A stretch of DNA of 64,000 nucleotides from Chloroflexus sp. Y-396-1 (GTDB taxonomy: Bacteria; Chloroflexota; Chloroflexia; Chloroflexales; Chloroflexaceae), in NCBI RefSeq assembly GCF_000516515.1, contig NZ_KI911784.1, positions 124,001 through 188,000 of the forward strand, read 5' to 3'. The first letter of the stretch is position 1. Each line of letters opens with the position of its first letter. Below the pieces are notes generated by a model. The model made no database searches and had not been told where the DNA came from. It saw only the letters and a program-made list of their open reading frames with translations. Shown here piece by piece: positions 1 through 7,497 of this stretch. Both the position numbers and the translations under genes were made by a program.

Positions 1-388
1 TCAGCAGTTGAAACCAATTGAGGGGTTTAATACCTTCATCTACAGTGTTGCCTTCAATACTGCCGGTACCATCATCACCGCCTGTAGCGGCACTACTATT
101 CGCCTCTGGCGAGTGAAAGATTTTCTCCCACTGGAGACATTGCAAGGCCACACTGCACCGGTGCGCGGTTTGGCGTGTAGTCCACGTATCCCACTGCTGG
201 CTTCAGGAAGTGAAGATCGGAGTGCCCGCTTTTGGCTGATAGATCAGTACCAGCCACTACCACTTATTCTCGAACACAGCTCTGGCGTCAGTTGCCTGAG
301 ATTCAGCCCCGATGGTCAACTCCTGGCTACCGGTACCCACGATGGCCGCATTTACCTCTGGCAAGCGCCGGTCGAGAGTCAGATTTAG
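1..388 (+). CDS. WD40 repeat protein, C-terminal part
   Basis: The reading frame is open from the window edge, so the N-terminus lies outside. About 128 residues are visible. They hold three WD40 blades, each with the usual ending: LWRV, FWLID and LWQ, preceded by SG/SGSED/GTHDG turns. WD40 blades build a beta-propeller that serves as a protein-binding platform; in Chloroflexota such repeats often follow a kinase or AAA/NACHT module, but nothing upstream is visible here. The protein ends soon after the last blade, as expected for a closed propeller. No partner can be named. Confidence 0.85.
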   Translation, partial: QQLKPIEGFNTFIYSVAFNTAGTIITACSGTTIRLWRVKDFLPLETLQGHTAPVRGLACSPRIPLLASGSEDRSARFWLIDQYQPLPLILEHSSGVSCLRFSPDGQLLATGTHDGRIYLWQAPVESQI

Positions 389-796
389 CGTCCTCATACC
401 TTGATTTCCAATGCAACGTGATATGAGCAGGCATAACCCTTAACTCCCCCCCGTCCCTTCCTTTCCGCTCCCACATAGGGAAAGGAAGGCCAGTGAAGAT
501 CGCCCCTGATCAGATCGGTGTCTATCTGCAAGCGTCATTTCTCACAATTCGAGACCATGTTCGGACACCGACAGGCATCATAGACCATTCGACAATCGCA
601 GGGGTAAGACAATACCCTACTCCGAGCGATGCCTTGCCCTCTTGCATCGACAGATTTCATCTATGGGAATACGACAACGAGGTATTCAGATAGTGCAATC
701 GCGGAGAGACGACGTGTACATTGCCCCTCCACAACGCAATAGGAGCATGGCATGAAACTGAGCAAAAACTCAGATTTTTGTTCACGTTCCCACACC
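389..796. other. intergenic region without a gene
   Basis: It holds a GC-rich inverted repeat near 450-490 (a cousin of the hairpin modules found elsewhere in the window). Near 752-775 there is a small hairpin (CTGAG / CTCAG) with A- and T-runs that could act as a weak terminator for the minus-strand gene ending at 797. The stretch from about 750 to 790 also resembles one end of the GAGCRTGATCAAAAAC repeat family, but only as a remnant. No credible coding frame was seen. Confidence 0.4.
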
Positions 797-1996
797 TCAC
801 CGTACCCGCTCAACCAGAGCAATGATCCGCTCAGCTCGTCGGCCATACGTGTGTTCGGCAGCCACTTTCTGCCGTGCAGCCATCAGCGCCGGGTCGCATT
901 CGTTCAGAGCTGCGGTCAATGCCGCCTGTAAACCAGCCAGATCACGCCGTGGAAAACTATAGGCGAGCTGCGGTGGCACAATCTCGTGTAATGCTGGAAT
1001 CGCCGGTATGACAATCGGCAGGCCCAATGCCAGATATTCAAACAATTTCAACGGTGAGGCTGTGACATCGGTAACTGTATCGGGAATGACCAGGACATCG
1101 GCGGCGCCTAAACAGCGTACAACCTCGGCCTGCGGTCGTGGCGACAATACGTAGAGATCGGCTGGCGTTGTCGTGGTCTCGGCAACCCGTAATCCTTCAC
1201 TGACCGCGTGCGCAATGAGGGCTGCTCGCTCACCAGGTCGGCCACCGAGGATCAGGCCACACAATGTCGGATGGGTTGCCTTGAGTGCCCGCAGGGCGCT
1301 GAGGAGACCCTCAAGCCAGCGATGAGCAAAGGTCATACCCGCGTATGCAATGATCGGTATAGTCGGCGACAAACCAAGCTCGGCACGACACTGAGCACGA
1401 TCTTGCGGTGTAAATATTCGTTCATCGTAAGCATCTGGAATAACCGCAACATCTGCCGGATCACGCCAACCGAGTCGGGCCAGCAGGTATCGAAAATCGT
1501 TCGTCAGTGATGCAACTGCGGTTGCCCGGCACAGTGCGGTACGGTCAATCAAATCGAGTAATCCGCGCGCCCAGCGCTCTTTCGCCCGTGATGGATTCCG
1601 TGACTCAAAATCGTGGGCTTCGTAAATCACCGGTATCCCTAACCGCGGGCCGAAGACAGCAGCCCACCATGCCGCAATAATCGGCTGACGAATATAGACA
1701 GCTTCGACCTGATGGCGTTGTGGTGCGACCCGCATCGCGGTCATCGCTGCAAAGACCGAGTGCTCCAGGTAGTACAACAACGTACTCTTGTAGAAGCGTG
1801 AGAGCTTGCCGATGGCCGGTCGTGGCAAATGCACGACATTCAATTCGCTGAAGCGACTCGGTTCCAAACCCCAACGCGGAATCAACGCTAGCGTATCCGG
1901 TCGGCGAGCCATCAGCTCGCGGAGCGTGGTAAACGTTTGCAGGGCATTGGCCGACTGCAAATTCAAACTGGTGGGATATGCAATATAGACGATCAT
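797..1996 (-). CDS. glycosyltransferase, GT-B fold (GT4-like)
   Basis: A protein of about 399 residues that should transfer a sugar from a nucleotide-sugar to an acceptor in the cytoplasm. The N-terminal half has the Rossmann-like start MIVYIAYPTSLNLQSANALQ. The C-terminal half carries the donor-site region SPLKLFEYLALGLPIV followed by IPALHEIV, typical of GT4 enzymes. The ATG at 1996 was preferred over an in-frame start 13 residues earlier because the upstream gene ends only 1 bp away, implying translational coupling. Donor and acceptor cannot be read from sequence. The neighbouring patatin-like lipase suggests, without proof, a lipid or glycolipid role. Confidence 0.85.
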   Translation of the reverse strand: MIVYIAYPTSLNLQSANALQTFTTLRELMARRPDTLALIPRWGLEPSRFSELNVVHLPRPAIGKLSRFYKSTLLYYLEHSVFAAMTAMRVAPQRHQVEAVYIRQPIIAAWWAAVFGPRLGIPVIYEAHDFESRNPSRAKERWARGLLDLIDRTALCRATAVASLTNDFRYLLARLGWRDPADVAVIPDAYDERIFTPQDRAQCRAELGLSPTIPIIAYAGMTFAHRWLEGLLSALRALKATHPTLCGLILGGRPGERAALIAHAVSEGLRVAETTTTPADLYVLSPRPQAEVVRCLGAADVLVIPDTVTDVTASPLKLFEYLALGLPIVIPAIPALHEIVPPQLAYSFPRRDLAGLQAALTAALNECDPALMAARQKVAAEHTYGRRAERIIALVERVR

Positions 1997-1997
1997 C

Positions 1998-3215
1998 TTA
2001 GCGCGCAACCTCAAGCCGCGACAACAAACGATCAAGCTCAGCTAATGTCGATGCCAGACCGGCTGGGGCAGGATGCAACAAACCGCCGGTCACCAACGCA
2101 GCCCGCACAAGCTGAGGATCATCACCGGCCATCTGTAAATTACGGAGGTCTTGTCTAATCCGTTCATCGCTAATGGTAATGCCATGACGAGCCATCATTG
2201 CCCGGTAATAGGGATAGTGTTCACACAACTGCCGGGCCACACTTTCAAAACCATGACGCGCAATCGTCATCCGAGTCTGGAAACGCATTGTATTTTCGGC
2301 AAACATGATCCGGTCGCGGCGCGACGGTTCGATCAGAATAATATCTACCTCGGGATGGCGACGACGCACCTGTTTGATATGATAGTGCAAACCGGCGTGA
2401 ATAAACGTGCGAAAGACTTGATTACCAATCCGCTGAATTCCCTGTTCACTGATTGAGTTACCCGGTGCATGGCGGCGATTATCAAACGGTACCATTGGAT
2501 TGATACAGACAATCAGGTCAGCACCACGCTCAATTGCCACATCAAGACTGGCTGTCCCCCGCAGGCCACCATCGATGTAATCACGCTCTCCAATCCGCAC
2601 GGGCCGATAAAAGATCGGAATAGCGGCCGACGCGCAAACTGCCAGCGAGATCGGTACATTCTCGAGTGGCGGTAAGCCAAAGACGGCCCGTTCTCCAGAA
2701 TCGAGATCGGTTGCGATGATCAACAACTCACGATCCAAATCGGCAAAACAGTTTGAACGACCGGGTTGTTCAAAGGCAATCCGCAAGTACTGTTCGAGCG
2801 CCCGCGAGTCGTAGATACCGGTAGGTAAGCCAACAGCCAGCGTCTCGATCAAATCAAGGAGTGATGCTTCCCCGCCTTCACAGACCCAGCGCTGTAACAT
2901 TTGAACCAGCGCCCCAGGCAAGTGCGTCAATCGACGGAGCATATCAACCACATTCAACTGATACAGGTGATGTGGTTCAAGCTGATCAATACCAAGCAAC
3001 GAGCTTTCAAGGACACTGATCAATGTACGCGGTGACATATTGTTGGCCAGGCAGGCGTTTACCAAAGCCCCGGCGCTTGTCCCTACGTAAATATCAAACT
3101 CATTGACCGACAGATGTTCAAGCACCTGATCAATGGCACAGAGTGCACCAATTTCGTAAGCGGCACCAGCGACACCCCCACCGGCAAGAACCAGAGCTGT
3201 CTTGCTACGCTGCAT
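1998..3215 (-). CDS. patatin-like phospholipase
   Basis: A 405-residue patatin-family acyl hydrolase using a Ser-Asp dyad. The glycine-rich oxyanion loop GGGVAGAAYEIG lies near residues 12-23, the nucleophile elbow GTSAG at 45-49 (Ser47), and the catalytic Asp in DGG at about 215. No signal peptide is visible, so action in the cytoplasm or at the inner membrane face is likely. The C-terminal 150 residues are extra to the core and of unknown role. It is the first gene of a two-gene minus-strand unit with the glycosyltransferase. The substrate (phospholipid, glycolipid or other ester) is not determined by sequence. Confidence 0.88.
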   Translation of the reverse strand: MQRSKTALVLAGGGVAGAAYEIGALCAIDQVLEHLSVNEFDIYVGTSAGALVNACLANNMSPRTLISVLESSLLGIDQLEPHHLYQLNVVDMLRRLTHLPGALVQMLQRWVCEGGEASLLDLIETLAVGLPTGIYDSRALEQYLRIAFEQPGRSNCFADLDRELLIIATDLDSGERAVFGLPPLENVPISLAVCASAAIPIFYRPVRIGERDYIDGGLRGTASLDVAIERGADLIVCINPMVPFDNRRHAPGNSISEQGIQRIGNQVFRTFIHAGLHYHIKQVRRRHPEVDIILIEPSRRDRIMFAENTMRFQTRMTIARHGFESVARQLCEHYPYYRAMMARHGITISDERIRQDLRNLQMAGDDPQLVRAALVTGGLLHPAPAGLASTLAELDRLLSRLEVAR

Positions 3216-3441
3216 AATCAGCCTCTTTGCGATAACATGTACCAGCGAGCTGTGGATCGTGAGATGTTGCGGTCAGACACAAGAAACTATCGTTGCTACG
3301 GTACGAGTAGTTTTGGCCCTTGCGGGGCGATCTGGTGATGGTTGACAGCCTGACAGAAGCAACCCTCCATCTCCAGATGTTGAACGATCGCGTTAGAAAC
3401 ACCAACTGCGAGCCGGTCATTATCGATTCGCTTGCAGATGT

Positions 3442-3975
3442 TCAACGACGACGCAGTAATTGCTCAACGGTACTTGCCAGCGCATCTATCTGGGCATGGA
3501 GCCGTTCAACATCATTGCGCGTCGGCACATTTGCAATACGATCAGCAAGTTGATGACGAGCGTCGTCAGCAAACTCTTTGCGTAATAACAGTTTGCGCCA
3601 GCGATCAGCCTCTTCGGGGGAAAGTTCACCCTTGTCAACCAAAATATCGATACGCCGTCCAATTTCAGCTTCAATCAAGTCGTCACCGCCAAGCGAACTA
3701 AACAGCACCCGGCGCAAGTTGGAAATCGTATCTCCCCCAACCTGGATCAGGTCGGTCAGCAAATTGGTTGGCAACGGTGATCTGCGTCCACGAGCCTGCA
3801 ACACAACCTGCGCCAGAATATTCGCAGTAATATCATCACCGGTTTCGTTATCAAGCACCTGGACCGTTTCGCCCTCTTGGATGAGGCGAGCAATGCCGTC
3901 AAGCGTAATGTAACGTTTCTGATTGGTATGATAAAGTTTCCGATTTGCGTACTTCTTAATCAGGTGCATAGCCAT
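3442..3975 (-). CDS. phaR: polyhydroxyalkanoate synthesis regulator (PhaR-type)
   Basis: A 178-residue protein with the N-terminal PHB/PHA accumulation regulator domain (KKYANRKLYHT...YITLDGIARLI, residues about 5-30, continuing to about 65). In characterised bacteria this family binds both DNA and PHA granules and represses phasin genes when no granules are present. The C-terminal third ends in NVPTRNDVERL followed by a leucine-rich amphipathic helix, a pattern also found in the phasin (4994) and the PhaE-like protein (24350). ATG 3975 was chosen because AAGG lies 5 nt upstream; a longer frame adds 19 residues without family likeness. Its promoter shares a 14-bp motif with the phasin promoter. 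Confidence 0.85.
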   Translation of the reverse strand: MAMHLIKKYANRKLYHTNQKRYITLDGIARLIQEGETVQVLDNETGDDITANILAQVVLQARGRRSPLPTNLLTDLIQVGGDTISNLRRVLFSSLGGDDLIEAEIGRRIDILVDKGELSPEEADRWRKLLLRKEFADDARHQLADRIANVPTRNDVERLHAQIDALASTVEQLLRRR

Positions 3976-4073
3976 TGCCACCTTGTACCGGGTGCTGGTA
4001 TGATGCGTGCGCAGTGATGTTCCCAGCAACAATCATTTGGTAAGAACACGAAAAGCTAACAATCTCAGCAGCA

Positions 4074-4104
4074 ATTATAACACGCTGCGCCAAAATACCG
4101 ACAA
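4074..4104 (-). promoter_or_regulatory. phaR promoter with candidate PhaR operator
   Basis: Read on the minus strand there is a perfect -10 box TATAAT (4074-4079). A weaker TTGTCG (4099-4104) sits 19 bp upstream. The stretch 4074-4091 matches 5575-5592 in the phasin promoter at 16 of 18 positions, with CGCAGCGTGTTATA identical over 14 bp. The match covers the -10 box and part of the spacer, where a repressor would block RNA polymerase. Autoregulation by PhaR is an inference. Confidence 0.6.
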
Positions 4105-4308
4105 CAACGATCAATCTGACGAAGCACCACGTCAATCTTAGGGAAGGGTGATTTAGGGGAGGGTGAGGGGCCTAGATGCACGGCGTCGCAATATGCTGTA
4201 GAAGATTATCAGGCACCGGCCTGAACTGGGTTTTACCCGATCACATCAGGACACGGAGCAGAGAACCGCGTTCCAGGGTCACAGGCGTCTATTCCTGACA
4301 CACCCTAA

Positions 4309-4880
4309 GAGCGTGATCAAAAACCTGGATTTCTCATAAGGCTCGTACCGTGTATCTGCGACCATTGCGTTCGGGGGCCAACGTTCTATTCCGCCATCCG
4401 CCGTATGTTCCTTCTGCCGAGCGGGCAGCGCCAGGCGCTGCGCTTAACGGGTTGGGTGAACGAACTTCACCTCGTCCCCTCACGTTTCCCCCTTCCGCTC
4501 CCCGTGGAGGAACGGAAGGGGGCCAAGGGGAAGGTGAGGGGCATTATCCCCCCTTTCGCTCCCCGTGGAGGAGCGGAATGGGGCTAAGGGGAAGGTGAGG
4601 GGGCACCATCCCCCCTTTCGCTCCCCGTGGAGGAGCGGAATGGGGCTAAGGGGGAGGTGAGGGGGCACCATCCCCCCTTCCTCTCCCGCACTGCGGGAGA
4701 GGAAGGGGGTTGGGGGGAAGGTGAGGGCCATCAGGCGTGCGCCGCAGCACTGGCCCCGTAACCGTTGCACCCCTGTTCCGGCGCGTCGCGGAGCCGCATA
4801 CGGTACACCATCGTTCCTCTGACCATGATAGCGATGTCATGGTCAAGTCCCATCAAAAGCCCAAGTTTTTGATCATGCTC
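4309..4880. mobile_element. MITE-like element, family 1, copy A (572 bp)
   Basis: The ends are inverted repeats: GAGCGTGATCAAAAAC on the left, and GAGCATGATCAAAAAC when the right end is read on the other strand. The element is flanked by a TAA direct repeat (4306-4308 and 4881-4883). The first 110 bp closely resemble copy B at 29210. The interior (4488-4731) is an array of four GC-rich hairpin modules. No transposase frame is present, so it is non-autonomous. A 3-bp TNA target duplication with GAG-starting ends is known from parts of the IS5 family; this assignment is inference. Confidence 0.75.
4488..4731. repeat. array of four GC-rich hairpin modules inside copy A
   Basis: Four units of about 60 bp, each a palindrome around CCGTGGAGG or CGCACTGCGG, followed by a G-rich stretch and AAGGTGAGGG. 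The second and third units are almost identical. The same module recurs at 43800, 51050 and most densely at 55887-56467. Confidence 0.8.
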
Positions 4881-4919
4881 TAAGGTAACTACCAGATGAC
4901 CACCTTTTCATCATGATGT

Positions 4920-4946
4920 GGGCGAAGGAATAACCTCCCTTCGCCC
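4920..4946. terminator. hairpin, possible terminator
   Basis: A perfect 9-bp stem (GGGCGAAGG / CCTTCGCCC) with a 9-nt loop lies downstream of the phasin gene. There is no convincing T-run on the minus strand, so termination of the phasin transcript is only possible. Confidence 0.3.
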
Positions 4947-4993
4947 CTTTCGTGTACGATGCAGTGTGCCATCAAGTAGTGCATAGCAGGTTG

Positions 4994-5470
4994 CTACTTC
5001 TCGGCGCCCTCTTCCTTTGCCTCACCCCGCGTGCGGTTGCGAGCGGGCGTCTCCTGAGCCCGACGGAGCTCTTCTACACGCAAGGCCAACTGAGCAATCT
5101 TGGCGCTTAGCTCATCAATGTCACGTTTGGAAGGAATGTTGAGCCGATTAAGAAATTGCTCAAAGCTGGTTTCAAACTGGGCCGCCAGATTGTTCAGATT
5201 GGTCTGTACCTGATCCGACTGTGGCATAGCCGTCTTGCGGAAGCTCTCCATTGCCTCCTCAAACAGCTTCTGGGCGTCTTTCTGGGCCAACTCACCACGC
5301 TCAACTAGCCGATTCAGGAAGGCTTCCGCTTCTTCACGGCTGAGCGCAAAAGCGCCAATGCCAGCCAGTATGAGCTTACGAACGATCTCAAACACCTGGA
5401 CACTCGGATTGACGGGTGGCTTCTCGTCGATTTGGCGGACATTGACCTCAATTTCTTCTACAGTCGTCAT
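4994..5470 (-). CDS. phasin, PHA granule-associated protein
   Basis: A 158-residue helical protein of the poly(hydroxyalkanoate) granule-associated family. Phasins coat PHA granules and control their number and size. Residues 25-75 form amphipathic helices containing FEIVRKLILAGIGAFALS and an EEAEAFLNRLVERGELAQ stretch typical of the family. The C-terminal third has NIPSKRDIDEL followed by a heptad-like coiled coil and a charged tail. AGGAGG lies just upstream of ATG 5470. It stands alone behind a strong promoter that carries two copies of the candidate PhaR site. It belongs functionally with phaR (3442) and the synthase operon (24350-26844). Confidence 0.85.
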   Translation of the reverse strand: MTTVEEIEVNVRQIDEKPPVNPSVQVFEIVRKLILAGIGAFALSREEAEAFLNRLVERGELAQKDAQKLFEEAMESFRKTAMPQSDQVQTNLNNLAAQFETSFEQFLNRLNIPSKRDIDELSAKIAQLALRVEELRRAQETPARNRTRGEAKEEGAEK

Positions 5471-5547
5471 AGCTGCCTCCTACGTTATGTGGATTATCAG
5501 GGTTCGGACTATCTGTATCATAACACAGTCCACCGGATTTCGGTAGA

Positions 5548-5603
5548 TGTATAACGCACTGCGTCACACTTTCGAGTATAACACGCTGCGTCATGAAAGT
5601 CAA
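5548..5603 (-). promoter_or_regulatory. phasin promoter with two candidate PhaR sites
   Basis: On the minus strand TTGACT (5598-5603) and TATACT (5575-5580) are separated by 17 bp, close to the sigma-70 consensus. A motif GACGCAGCGTGTTATACT covers 5575-5592. A second copy, GACGCAGTGCGTTATACA, covers 5548-5565, 27 bp downstream. A third weaker relative (GACTGTGTTATGATACA) lies near 5514-5530. The first copy is nearly identical to the phaR promoter site. Repression by the PHA regulator is the natural reading. Confidence 0.7.
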
Positions 5604-5798
5604 CGCTACAATGTATATCAAATTGCTATGGGAATTATTGCAAGTGGCTGTACTGGGTAGCATGCATAGCCCCGTCGCCTTCCCCTGGTCCCTTTCTCTC
5701 ATAAGGAAGGTGTAGAATGAAGGGAAATCCACCTTGTAATATCACCTCTGCCGGGTCGGTTGAGAATGTTGAGAACTGCTCACGAATCTGTCTACTAC

Positions 5799-5827
5799 TT
5801 GACAGTCGGTTAAAGCAGGTACATCAT
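5799..5827 (+). promoter_or_regulatory. candidate promoter of the kai cluster
   Basis: TTGACA (5799-5804) is a perfect -35 box. CATCAT (5822-5827), 17 bp further on, is a four-of-six -10 match. It is the only good candidate between the divergent phasin gene and the first kai-cluster gene, and would give a leader of about 70 nt. Confidence 0.45.
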
Positions 5828-5887
5828 GCATAACTGTGAGTATTATATTGTAGTAAGCTATCATCACCCAGGCTTTGTCTTAGCCAT

Positions 5888-7150
5888 TTGCCCGCGGATG
5901 GAATGAAGTGCAGCAATCCGGGCATTATTACACACTGCATTGGCAGACGCGGTACGACGAGGAGGATCACTATCGAACCGCCGACCCGCTCAACAGCCGA
6001 AGAAAATCTACGCGCCATCGTTAGTCATGATGCTGACGGAGCAATCATTGTTGATAGCAGTGGCGTGGTGCGGTTTTTAAACAGTGCCGCTGAACGTCTT
6101 CTTGATCGCCATGGCGCTGAACTCCATGGGCAAGTTTTTGGCTTTCCGCTGGTGGTCGGTGAACGAGCGGAAGTTGAAGTTTTGCGTCCAAACGGTGAAT
6201 TTGCGGTCGCCGAAATGAGGGTCTTGTCGATTGTTTGGGAAGGACAGGATGCACTGCTCATTACCCTACGCGATGTTACCTTTGAGCGTCAGGCCGAAAC
6301 AGCCTTACGCGAGGCGGAAGAGTTTAGTATTACCATTCTCAATTCGCTGACGAATGAAATTGTTGTCCTTGATGAGCAGGGTAAGATTGTGGCAGTGAAT
6401 GAGGCCTGGCTGCGGTTTGGGCGCGAGCACGGCATTACCGATCTGGCTGCGATCAGTGTGGGAGCTGATTATTTTGCTGCCTGTGCGGTAGACAAAACGT
6501 TAACCGGTGGCATAGATGTACTGCAAGGGTTGCAGGATGTATTAGCAGGGAATAAAGAGGAATTTTCCTGCGAGTATGAACTCCCTACCTCAGCCGGAAC
6601 ACGCTGGTTCGCCCTGCGTGCGGTGCCGCTACGCGGGAAACGACGCGGTATTGTCATTTCTCACACCGACATTACCGAACAACGGCGAGCAGCGCAGCTC
6701 GCTGCCGAAGCTGAAATGCTACGCGAACAGGTACGACAGATGGAGCGCGAGCTGACCAATGTTGATGCGCTCTCGCGACCCGAAGATGCAGTACGTTCGC
6801 GTTTGAGTTCACTACGCCAGCGGCTGCCCGAGGTCTTCGAGTATGCGTTGCATCGCTATGGATCACTGTTAGATGAAGCACTGCAAAGTCGGATTCATCG
6901 TACCCAGTTGCCACCGCGTGCATTACGTGAATTGGGTGAATTTCTCGGTTCCGGATGGGCCACCCCACGCGATCTGATCGATATTCATTTGCAGGCTATC
7001 CGGCAGCGGAGCGCACAGAGTCCACCGAAAAAACTACAAGCCTACGTTGAAGAGGGCCGTTTACTTTTGCTAGAATTAATGGGACATTTAGCATCATTTT
7101 ATCGATCACTTGCGATTGGTGAATTAGCTTCTCGTCCTCCAGAGCAATAG
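5888..7150 (+). CDS. PAS-PAS protein with KaiA/RsbU-like C-terminal domain
   Basis: About 420 residues from TTG 5888 (ATG 5903 also possible; neither has a clear ribosome site, while a strong GAGGAGG lies further down at 5958-5964 before an ATC codon). Residues about 38-140 and 145-275 are two PAS domains (ALLITLRDVTFERQ and GIVISHTDITEQR mark their ends), followed by a short coiled coil. There is no kinase, GGDEF or HTH domain. Residues about 303-410 are helical, with LIDIHLQAI (His367) in the middle and HLASFYRSLAI at the end. This order resembles the KaiA C-terminal and RsbU N-terminal domains (one structural superfamily). It sits 37 bp before kaiB. A KaiA-like regulator of KaiC is my inference. 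Confidence 0.7.
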   Translation: MPADGMKCSNPGIITHCIGRRGTTRRITIEPPTRSTAEENLRAIVSHDADGAIIVDSSGVVRFLNSAAERLLDRHGAELHGQVFGFPLVVGERAEVEVLRPNGEFAVAEMRVLSIVWEGQDALLITLRDVTFERQAETALREAEEFSITILNSLTNEIVVLDEQGKIVAVNEAWLRFGREHGITDLAAISVGADYFAACAVDKTLTGGIDVLQGLQDVLAGNKEEFSCEYELPTSAGTRWFALRAVPLRGKRRGIVISHTDITEQRRAAQLAAEAEMLREQVRQMERELTNVDALSRPEDAVRSRLSSLRQRLPEVFEYALHRYGSLLDEALQSRIHRTQLPPRALRELGEFLGSGWATPRDLIDIHLQAIRQRSAQSPPKKLQAYVEEGRLLLLELMGHLASFYRSLAIGELASRPPEQ

Positions 7151-7187
7151 CAGAAGCTCACAAGCTGGCTGCTGGGATGAAGGGACT

Positions 7188-7493
7188 GTGAGTAAAATTG
7201 TTTTGCATCTCTACATTGCCGGTCAGACACCACGCGCTGAACGAGCGATTAACACGCTACGCCAGATGCTAGAACACGATCTGGCCGGCTATGAATGTGA
7301 ACTGACAATTATTGATGTGTTGGCCGATCCACAGCAGGCAGAAGATCAAAAAATCCTGGCAACACCGACTCTGATAAAGAGTTCGCCACCGCCGTATCGA
7401 CGGGTTATTGGCGATCTATCGAGTGTTGTCGATCTCCTAAATGTACTGAATTTGCCGCCAAAGACAGGTTCATCAATGATAAACAAGGAGTAA
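7188..7493 (+). CDS. kaiB: circadian clock protein KaiB
   Basis: A 101-residue KaiB, the usual length. The start VLHLYIAGQTPRAERAI gives the thioredoxin-like beta strand and helix. LATPTLIK and PPPYRRVIGDLS are the conserved segments in the region that switches fold in cyanobacterial KaiB when it binds the KaiC CI ring. GTG 7188 follows AAGGGA. It lies 37 bp after the PAS-PAS gene and 4 bp before kaiC, so these genes are almost certainly cotranscribed. In organisms lacking kaiA, KaiBC pairs are thought to act as hourglass timers or in stress responses; which applies here is open. Confidence 0.95.
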   Translation: MSKIVLHLYIAGQTPRAERAINTLRQMLEHDLAGYECELTIIDVLADPQQAEDQKILATPTLIKSSPPPYRRVIGDLSSVVDLLNVLNLPPKTGSSMINKE

Positions 7494-7497
7494 TCAG

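Noticed and set aside
752-790. A complete fifth copy of MITE family 1
   Set aside because: Only one end-like stretch is visible (GTGAACAAAAATC on the minus strand); no partner end or target duplication was found.
4350-4846. Several overlapping frames on both strands
   Set aside because: They lie inside MITE copy A and its hairpin modules; composition is Pro/Gly/Arg-rich without motifs.
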